DNA of 53,309 nucleotides from contig CABSCP010000034.1 in assembly GCA_902476265.1 (NCBI GenBank), positions 1 to 53,309 of the forward strand, in the 5' to 3' direction. Shown in pieces: positions 49,136 through 53,309 of the stretch. The position numbers and the translations under genes were made by a program. The notes under the pieces are model-generated. The model was not told the DNA's origin, ran no database searches, and worked only from the letters and a program-made list of their open reading frames with translations. Origin of the DNA: an uncultured Lachnospiraceae bacterium. Lineage in GTDB: Bacteria; Bacillota; Clostridia; Lachnospirales; Lachnospiraceae. Position 1 is the first letter of the stretch, and every line of letters starts with the position of its first letter.

Positions 49136-50296
49136 TTATTTCGTTCCACATATATCAGTTAAATAATTATTTACAACCGCCGCATTTGCCTCCGGGATGA
49201 TCTGGGCGTATCGTTCCATCATCACCCTAGGACTATTGCCCATAATGGATGCAACCTCCCTGATTGTGGCCGGAGTGGAGCCGCGAAGGGTGTTTGTGGC
49301 AAAGGAGTGACGGCAGTTGTACAGTGGGATATCTGGCAGTGTATCGTCCGGATGATCCTTGTTATAGCGGGCCAGAACCCGCTTAAAAGAATGGGAATAA
49401 ACGTCCGGCGTAATCGGCGCTCCAAACTCACTGACGAAAAGAAAATCATTGTCGGCAAAGCCAGGATGCTTTATCCGCATCCGATCTTTCCAGGAAACAT
49501 GCGCATCGATGGCCCGCACTACCATATCAGGGATAGGGAGCCATCGGTGACTGCCTGTGTTTTTCATGGCGGTCAGCTTCCCAAATTTATCGTATCCCCG
49601 GGAAAGGGATATCCCGTTCAGGTCAGGGTGATAACCCTCCACCGCAATGCCGCACACCTCCCCTGGGCGGCTTCCGCACGCCGCAGAGATCAAAAACATG
49701 GGATAGTAGTGGGACGTCTTTGCAAAGTCTAAAAATGATTTTAATTGCTCCGCGCTCCACACGGTCTTTGGTTTTGCGACAACCTTTTTACGGTGCACAC
49801 TCTGCAGAGGCAGTTCCATCCCATAGTTTTCCATGCAGTACCGGGACAACACCGATAGGATATTAATAATTTTATTGACTGTCTCGGCGGAATACTTTTC
49901 TGCCAGCAGATCCACGTACTTTTTCATGGTCTGCGCGGTGAGATCAGCCACACGCTGATCATCAAACACAGGGCTTACGTATCGATCATAGTAATCTGTA
50001 TACACCTTGTATGTTGCGTTTGCATACCGCTCCTGAGCGGAGGGTTTCCACGACTCATACAGCGCTGACATGGTGAGCCCCTTCCGTTTTCGGGCCTTAT
50101 TGGCCTCATCGGCATTGAGTTTTAAAAGCTTATGCTCGTCAAGGATCCTGGCCTCATCTTTGACGGCATCCGACCGCTTTAATTGCAGCGGGCCAACATC
50201 GGTCTTCTTGGTTATCGGGTTGTACACGTTGGCATAATATTTTTTGATTACCTTTCCTGTCTTTTTCTGGGTGTAAGTTTTTGTTTGGATTGACAT
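49136..50296 (-). CDS. int: Tyrosine site-specific recombinase (integrase)
   Basis: The protein has 386 residues. The N-terminal arm-binding part (about 1-65) is followed by a SAM-like core-binding domain (about 70-170) and a catalytic domain with Arg in CGSRPGEVCGI, the YNCRHSFAT His-Arg box and nucleophile Y363 in MMERYAQI. It integrates and excises the element by breaking one strand at a time at the att sites. AGGAGGAATGCAGG precedes the start on the minus strand. Position and direction next to tRNA-Gly(GCC) identify it as the element's integrase. Confidence 0.95.
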   Translation of the reverse strand: MSIQTKTYTQKKTGKVIKKYYANVYNPITKKTDVGPLQLKRSDAVKDEARILDEHKLLKLNADEANKARKRKGLTMSALYESWKPSAQERYANATYKVYTDYYDRYVSPVFDDQRVADLTAQTMKKYVDLLAEKYSAETVNKIINILSVLSRYCMENYGMELPLQSVHRKKVVAKPKTVWSAEQLKSFLDFAKTSHYYPMFLISAACGSRPGEVCGIAVEGYHPDLNGISLSRGYDKFGKLTAMKNTGSHRWLPIPDMVVRAIDAHVSWKDRMRIKHPGFADNDFLFVSEFGAPITPDVYSHSFKRVLARYNKDHPDDTLPDIPLYNCRHSFATNTLRGSTPATIREVASIMGNSPRVMMERYAQIIPEANAAVVNNYLTDICGTK

Positions 50297-50357
50297 CCTG
50301 CATTCCTCCTTTGATTTTGGGTATAAAAATAACAGCTATGCAGCTGCCGGAAGAATG

Positions 50358-50460
50358 TGGTATAATAATCTTGTTCAGGGAGTATTATACCGCCTTCGGG
50401 CCGCATAGTATTCAAGATTTGGTCTCGGTTGGCGCCGGGGCCTTTTCTTTTATTTACCTA
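50358..50460 (+). promoter_or_regulatory. Extended -10 and hairpins in a small intergenic stretch
   Basis: GGTATAAT (50359-50366) and ATTATACC (50384-50391) form a perfect inverted repeat. The left arm is also a TG-extended -10 (TGGTATAAT). A GC-rich hairpin and TTTTCTTTT follow near 50430-50455. A short regulatory RNA made towards the convergent zinc-ribbon gene is possible but weakly supported. Confidence 0.3.
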
Positions 50461-51001
50461 TCCAACGATGACCGCAATCTTTACAGTAATATTCATTGTG
50501 CTTCTTATTATGGGTCCCCGTGACAAGGAGTGATGTTCCTCCGGTCATCATGGCGAGCCCGATTTTGGCCGCTGATTTCTTTTCTTTTTTTACCTCTTTT
50601 GTGTTGACAATCGTAAGAGGGTGTAAAGGGTTCAGATTTAAGGACGTTTTCTGTTTGACTTTCATATTGGCCGTGTTAGACCACAGGTCGATATTGTGTC
50701 CTTTACACTTAGGGCATTTAAGCCCGCCTTTGCTTTTGATCTCTTTAGGACGTTGACTCTTCTCGAGTTGATACCTGTCAGCTTCCTTTTGCATTTCAAT
50801 CATGGTTCCCCAGAAGCCCTTCTTTTCCTTTGTGGGGGCCTCTCCTTCATCTTCGTCGTCCTCATCGTCGAGGTAATCTTCCTCAAAACATTCAACCTCT
50901 TCGTCAAAGTACATTTCGTCAGTCGGACAACCGCATTTCGGACATGCCGGAGCCCTGTCCGAAAACTCTTTGCCGCATTCGGGGCAAATAATAAGTGCCA
51001 T
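50450..51001 (-). CDS. Zinc-ribbon protein of the integrated element
   Basis: The protein has 183 residues. The N-terminal zinc ribbon is CPECGKEFSDRAPACPKCGCP, and a highly acidic linker (EEDYLDDEDDEDEGE) follows. A second CPKC...CKDCGHRW pair (residues ~95-98 and near the C-terminus) forms another ribbon split by a short glycine-rich hydrophobic segment (IGLAMMTGGTSLLVTG). The function is unknown; such double-ribbon proteins are common in phages and plasmids of Firmicutes. ATG 51001 is chosen (GAGGAGG 8 bases upstream). A LexA-type box overlaps the probable -35 region, so the gene is likely induced by DNA damage. Confidence 0.8.
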   Translation of the reverse strand: MALIICPECGKEFSDRAPACPKCGCPTDEMYFDEEVECFEEDYLDDEDDEDEGEAPTKEKKGFWGTMIEMQKEADRYQLEKSQRPKEIKSKGGLKCPKCKGHNIDLWSNTANMKVKQKTSLNLNPLHPLTIVNTKEVKKEKKSAAKIGLAMMTGGTSLLVTGTHNKKHNEYYCKDCGHRWIGK

Positions 51002-51021
51002 ACAAAACACCTCCTCATAAG

Positions 51022-51115
51022 TTTATAGTGTAAAAATTGGTATCAGAACATTTGTTCTAATATATTGAAAATATATAAAAGCTATGCTATTATATATGAA
51101 AACGAACTTATGTTC
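51022..51115. promoter_or_regulatory. Two LexA-type boxes in a divergent promoter region
   Basis: GAACATTTGTTC (51046-51057, in a perfect 14-bp palindrome) and GAACTTATGTTC (51104-51115) both match GAAC-N4-GTTC. The first overlaps the expected -35 of the minus-strand zinc-ribbon gene (-10 TATAAA, complement of 51022-51027). The second lies just after a plus-strand promoter (TTGAAA 51065-51070, 17 bases, TATTAT 51088-51093). Control by the host LexA is the obvious reading. Confidence 0.75.
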
Positions 51116-51353
51116 TGGTACTATCATAACCGACAAATTTTAGTTTTGTTTTACCGTTCAAGCCACGCTATATGACCGTTCGTGCCATGAAATTATATGC
51201 ACTTTCCACAAAATTGCTGGTATCCACGACGCCCACTACGCGGATATGCCATTTTTTCCCAATGCAATTTTTGGATGAAATGCTATAATATACTTATAGG
51301 ACGGGCCCGGACAAAACTAAATGAATACAAGCTTTGAAACGGGGGGCGATATT

Positions 51354-51467
51354 ATGAACAGAAACCAATCCTTACAAGTAATCATTGAATTATTACAGAA
51401 TGCAAGCGATCACGATTTTAAAAAGATCGAAGCGTTTATTAAAGCATATCTGGAAGCGGGCAAATAA
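51354..51467 (+). CDS. Small 37-residue protein
   Basis: The family is not recognised. The sequence begins MNRNQSLQVIIELLQNAS, continues as a second amphipathic helix (HDFKKIEAFIKAYLEAGK) and ends at TAA. It has GGGGGG about 9 bases before the ATG, an extended -10 (TGCTATAAT, 51281-51289) upstream and a perfect terminator starting inside its last codons, so it is a complete small transcription unit. It has no signal peptide and no HTH. It lies tail to tail with the repressor gene. Confidence 0.65.
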   Translation: MNRNQSLQVIIELLQNASDHDFKKIEAFIKAYLEAGK

Positions 51468-51479
51468 GCCCGCTTTTTT
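51456..51479 (+). terminator. Terminator of the 37-residue gene
   Basis: GCGGGC and GCCCGC pair around AAATAA (which includes the stop codon) and are followed by six T residues. Confidence 0.9.
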
Positions 51480-51845
51480 CTATTTATCCTCTATCAAAAG
51501 TAAAGATATTTTCTCCAGCGACTCCCAGTCCTTTTCGTCCAACTTACTTAGCATGTTTACAAATCTTTTTTGGAACGTCATGTCTTTATTTCCTAAAACC
51601 GATCCTATCCACTGCATAAGGGCAATATCCTCATCAACTTCAATGAACATTTCCCCTTCACCAGTTCTTAGCCATTCTTCATTTACATTAAACTCACGGC
51701 ATATGGATTTTATTACAGTATCCATAGGATAGTTCTTCCCAATCTCATAGCTTGCAACGCTATTACGCTTTAGGCCTATTTTATCAGCAAATTCTTGTTG
51801 TGTCATATCAAGCGCTTTACGCAGCATTTTTATACGTTCTTTCAA
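51480..51845 (-). CDS. XRE-family repressor of the element (CI-like, short form)
   Basis: The protein has 121 residues. The N-terminal HTH (about 1-55) reads RIKMLRKALDMTQQEFADKIGLKRNSVASYEIGKNYP. A NEEWLRTGEGEMFIE segment follows, typical of phage repressors. The C-terminal ~45 residues are helical; there is no S24 peptidase domain, so it is not cleaved like lambda CI. Start is TTG 51845 with GGGAGGTG about 9 bases upstream. It is divergent from the small early genes and should repress them through the palindrome at 51942-51955. Confidence 0.9.
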   Translation of the reverse strand: MKERIKMLRKALDMTQQEFADKIGLKRNSVASYEIGKNYPMDTVIKSICREFNVNEEWLRTGEGEMFIEVDEDIALMQWIGSVLGNKDMTFQKRFVNMLSKLDEKDWESLEKISLLLIEDK

Positions 51846-51875
51846 AATTTTTTCACCTCCCTTTCTTTTAATGTA

Positions 51876-51963
51876 ATAATATCACGCGAAAGTCATCAGG
51901 TCAACAAAAAGTTGCGTGATCAACAAAAAATATATTGACAAATGTCGTTAGACATCGTACAAT
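51876..51963. promoter_or_regulatory. Divergent lysogeny switch with operators
   Basis: Leftward: TTGACC (51899-51904, complement) and TATTAT (51876-51881, complement), spacer 17. Rightward: TTGACA (51935-51940) and TACAAT (51958-51963), spacer 17. The rightward spacer holds ATGTC-GTTA-GACAT (51942-51955), a perfect inverted repeat. ATCACGC/GCGTGAT (51881-51887 and 51914-51920) is a second inverted repeat that brackets the leftward promoter. The arrangement is that of a repressor controlling both directions. Confidence 0.85.
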
Positions 51964-51997
51964 GATCTTGCAATCAACAAAGGAGGTGAGAAAAGAC

Positions 51998-52180
51998 ATG
52001 AGCGATACAGAAAAAAGAGTACTTGCAACATTCGGCCGCGTGCTCCCGAAACTTTCCGATGAAGGAAAGAAAACCCTGCTGATTCTTGGAGAAGGAATCG
52101 CCATCGGCGCGGGAGCGATGAGAGTAGAAGAAACGTCACTCGCTGAAAAAGATGAAAAAAAAGATCTTGAACCGGTGTAG
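51998..52180 (+). CDS. Small early protein of the element (60 residues)
   Basis: No recognised domain. The protein starts MSDTEKRVLATFGRVLPKLSDEGKKTLLILGEGIAIGAGAM-like (written in parts: MSDTEKRVLATF, then KLSDEGKKTLLILGEGIAI) and ends with a charged tail. The first ~40 residues resemble short phage helper proteins with one amphipathic helix. AAGGAGG lies 10 bases upstream. It occupies the cro position opposite the repressor, but has no visible HTH. It is first gene of the rightward early operon. Confidence 0.75.
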   Translation: MSDTEKRVLATFGRVLPKLSDEGKKTLLILGEGIAIGAGAMRVEETSLAEKDEKKDLEPV

Positions 52181-52192
52181 GAGGTGAAAACG

Positions 52193-52387
52193 ATGTGGAA
52201 ATGGATTATTACATTTCTCAAATGCCGTGAAAAACCATATGCGCGATTTGTTACCGTAAAAGGTATCGCGTATACGGTATTCATAGAAAAATATATTCCG
52301 GTGGACGAAAGGCTTAAGAAATGGCAGGAACAGGTGGAAAGTTACGCCCCGAATGGCGAACATTCGGGGTGCGACGTTAAAAAGTGA
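52193..52387 (+). CDS. Small early protein of the element (64 residues)
   Basis: Family not recognised. The N-terminus is aromatic and hydrophobic (MWKWIITFLKC), then comes a basic and mixed segment (REKPYARFVTVKGIAYTVFIE) and a polar tail (DVKK). GAGGTG lies 7 bases before ATG 52193. It follows the 60-residue gene by 12 bases, so it is co-transcribed. Its end overlaps the minus-strand gene by 11 bases. Confidence 0.65.
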   Translation: MWKWIITFLKCREKPYARFVTVKGIAYTVFIEKYIPVDERLKKWQEQVESYAPNGEHSGCDVKK

Positions 52388-52586
52388 GTTTGTCGAGTGT
52401 AGACAAACTCGGGCAGGAGTCTTTCAGTTTTTCGATGATAGAACTGTAAAGCTTTATTTCCTTATTGAGGTCCGTTTTACTGATCGTGCGGTCTGGAGAA
52501 TTCTTCGCGTCTTCCAGGCGTCTGACCTCTTTAACGAAATGCCCATAAATAAATATGACATCCGCATTTGTAAATTTGATTTCCAT
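52377..52586 (-). CDS. Small minus-strand protein of the element (69 residues)
   Basis: Family not recognised. It begins MEIKFTNADVIFIYGHFVKEVRRLEDAK and is mostly helix, with a SKTDLNKEIKLYSSIIEKL segment. AAAGGAGACC precedes the start on the minus strand. It is convergent with, and overlaps, the 64-residue gene. A hairpin (GTTTGTC-N7-GACAAAC, 52388-52408) lies inside its 3' end and may limit read-through of both. A basic regulatory role is possible but not visible. Confidence 0.65.
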   Translation of the reverse strand: MEIKFTNADVIFIYGHFVKEVRRLEDAKNSPDRTISKTDLNKEIKLYSSIIEKLKDSCPSLSTLDKLTF

Positions 52587-52691
52587 AGCTGGTCTCCTTT
52601 CTTTTGTACTCGGCTGCGGCAACAGCCTAAGTACAGTATAGGAGTAGCAGCACGGAAAAACAAGTTACCATATTAGGAAGGTGGTGAGAAA

Positions 52692-53036
52692 GTGTACTTA
52701 GAAGAAAAAGTGAATCTGCTGGAGGAAGAGATTCAGGGCCTTAAAAAGGTGATTTCCAGCCTGCAGAGTGCGCAGCACGAAGATTTTATGACTCCGAACG
52801 AGACGGCGGCCTTCCTGCACTGCTCTGCGCAGACAATCCACAATCGGATAAAGGCCGGGAAGATTAAGGCCGATTACAGCACCGGTATGGCCCGAATCCC
52901 GAAATCCCAGTTTTTGGGGGACAACCCGAGGGGCGACGTGTGTGTAGCCCCTGCTCCGTCCAAGACCAAGCCGGTGGACAAGCGGGCCGCTCCTGTTGAG
53001 GGAGTATCAGACATCAGGAAATTATTATTCGGATAG
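52692..53036 (+). CDS. Helix-turn-helix protein, excisionase/MerR-like fold
   Basis: The protein has 114 residues and a GTG start after AAGGTGGTGAG. The N-terminal ~30 residues are a coiled coil (EEKVNLLEEEIQGLKKVISSL). A MerR/Xis-type HTH spans about 33-70 (TPNETAAFLHCSAQTIHNRIKAGKI, then FLGDN). The C-terminal ~45 residues are a Pro/Ala-rich tail. It could be the element's excisionase or an early regulator; the coiled coil suggests oligomers. It is followed by a small membrane protein gene 11 bases away. Confidence 0.8.
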   Translation: MYLEEKVNLLEEEIQGLKKVISSLQSAQHEDFMTPNETAAFLHCSAQTIHNRIKAGKIKADYSTGMARIPKSQFLGDNPRGDVCVAPAPSKTKPVDKRAAPVEGVSDIRKLLFG

Positions 53037-53047
53037 GAGGGGACGGA

Positions 53048-53203
53048 ATGATGGATCCGGTAGATATCTACATGACAATCGGCAGTGTGGCAATCCCCGC
53101 GGCAGTAGCGGCCTACGAACTGGGACACCCCATGACTGGCACTGTGCTGTGTATCGCATCTGGCGCATGTATGCTGATGGCGGGATGCAGGTGGACAAAC
53201 TAA
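53048..53203 (+). CDS. Small hydrophobic protein (51 residues)
   Basis: No family recognised. The sequence begins MMDPVDIYMTIGSVAIPAAVAAYELG and has a second hydrophobic stretch (TGTVLCIASGACMLMAGC), so two short membrane segments with a turn are likely. TAGGAGGGG lies just upstream. A second short frame from GTG 53191 (25 residues) overlaps its end, but has no good ribosome binding site. The pattern fits small membrane proteins of phage early regions. Confidence 0.6.
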   Translation: MMDPVDIYMTIGSVAIPAAVAAYELGHPMTGTVLCIASGACMLMAGCRWTN

Positions 53204-53289
53204 AAAAAAGCGGCGCCGAACCGACCAAAGTAACAGCGCCACACCAAACATATCCGCCCTTATTATAGGGCAGAAAGAAGGAAAAATCA

Positions 53290-53309
53290 ATGGTAGAAGT
53301 AACGATTTT
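53290..53309 (+). CDS. Start of a gene cut by the right edge
   Basis: ATG 53290 follows AGAAGG 11 bases upstream and opens a frame beginning MVEVTI. Nothing more can be said because the window ends. Confidence 0.45.

Larger units (their letters stand above)
49040..53309. mobile_element. Left end of an integrated element (prophage-like), cut by the window edge
   Basis: A tyrosine integrase lies next to a tRNA 3' end and points toward it. A divergent repressor switch, SOS boxes, several very small genes and an excisionase-like HTH protein follow. This is the early/lysogeny region of a temperate phage or a related integrative element. No structural phage genes and no conjugation genes are within the window, so the two cannot be told apart. 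The right attachment site lies beyond 53309. Confidence 0.8.

Noticed and set aside
51172..51288. A 38-codon plus-strand frame after the second LexA box, as a possible SOS-induced toxin
   Set aside because: No ribosome binding site and no hydrophobic toxin profile; it overlaps the promoter of the next gene.
1..53309. CRISPR array
   Set aside because: No array of short direct repeats with unique spacers was seen; the repeats found are collagen codons, coiled-coil codons and palindromic elements.

Overview
The window looks like a chromosomal segment from a gut-type Firmicute, most likely a Lachnospiraceae (Clostridia) relative. The reasons are near-universal AGGAGG ribosome binding sites, consensus sigma-A promoters, GAAC-N4-GTTY (clostridial-type) LexA boxes, an ECF-type vitamin transporter S component without its own energising module, a GH51/GH2/GH38/GH76 glycosidase repertoire and a TIGR02535-type homoserine kinase candidate. 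Assignment below family level is not possible from the sequence alone.

Layout. 1-5.5 kb: the tail of a collagen-like protein; an AT-rich island with a type III Mod-like adenine methyltransferase and a PD-(D/E)XK nuclease candidate; a coupled HTH regulator and LytTR response regulator; a DUF3892 protein. 5.7-12.5 kb: arabinofuranosidase GH51, AraC regulator, GH2 glycosidase and MATE transporter. 12.5-14.3 kb: a frameshifted AlbA_2-type gene between two direct copies of a ~213-bp long palindromic element. 14.3-16.6 kb: an SOS cassette (LexA box inside the promoter) of a small protein, a Y-family polymerase and an SRAP/HMCES protein. 16.7-24.9 kb: an alpha-mannoside locus with a sugar ABC importer, cytoplasmic GH76 and GH38 enzymes and a GntR-LacI regulator. 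25-28.9 kb: lipid kinase and PAP2 phosphatase, then a cobalamin riboswitch operon (DUF4430, ECF S component, divergent cobalamin adenosyltransferase). 28.9-30.9 kb: a YtrA-type regulator with an ABC-2 exporter. 31-37.4 kb: glyA-traX and the ACT-hom-homoserine kinase candidate-lysC operon. 37.4-42.4 kb: palindromic repeats, a coiled-coil protein and a MacB-like ABC system with a CARDB-type surface protein. 42.4-44 kb: LUD and ferredoxin proteins. 44.16-44.71 kb: a gene-free transcription unit with a perfect consensus promoter and a terminator, the best candidate for an undescribed large structured RNA. 44.8-48.8 kb: GH3 hexosaminidase, ABC exporter, secreted protein. 48.97-53.3 kb: tRNA-Gly(GCC) followed by an integrated element (integrase, divergent repressor switch, SOS boxes, small early genes) that runs off the right edge.

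How the parts work together. The two glycan loci each combine regulator, transport and glycosidases, and point to import of short arabinose- or mannose-containing oligosaccharides followed by hydrolysis in the cytosol. The B12 operon joins sensing, capture, uptake and adenosylation. The aspartate-family operon holds the first, third and probably fourth enzymes leading to threonine. SOS signals tie the chromosomal repair cassette to a gene in the integrated element.
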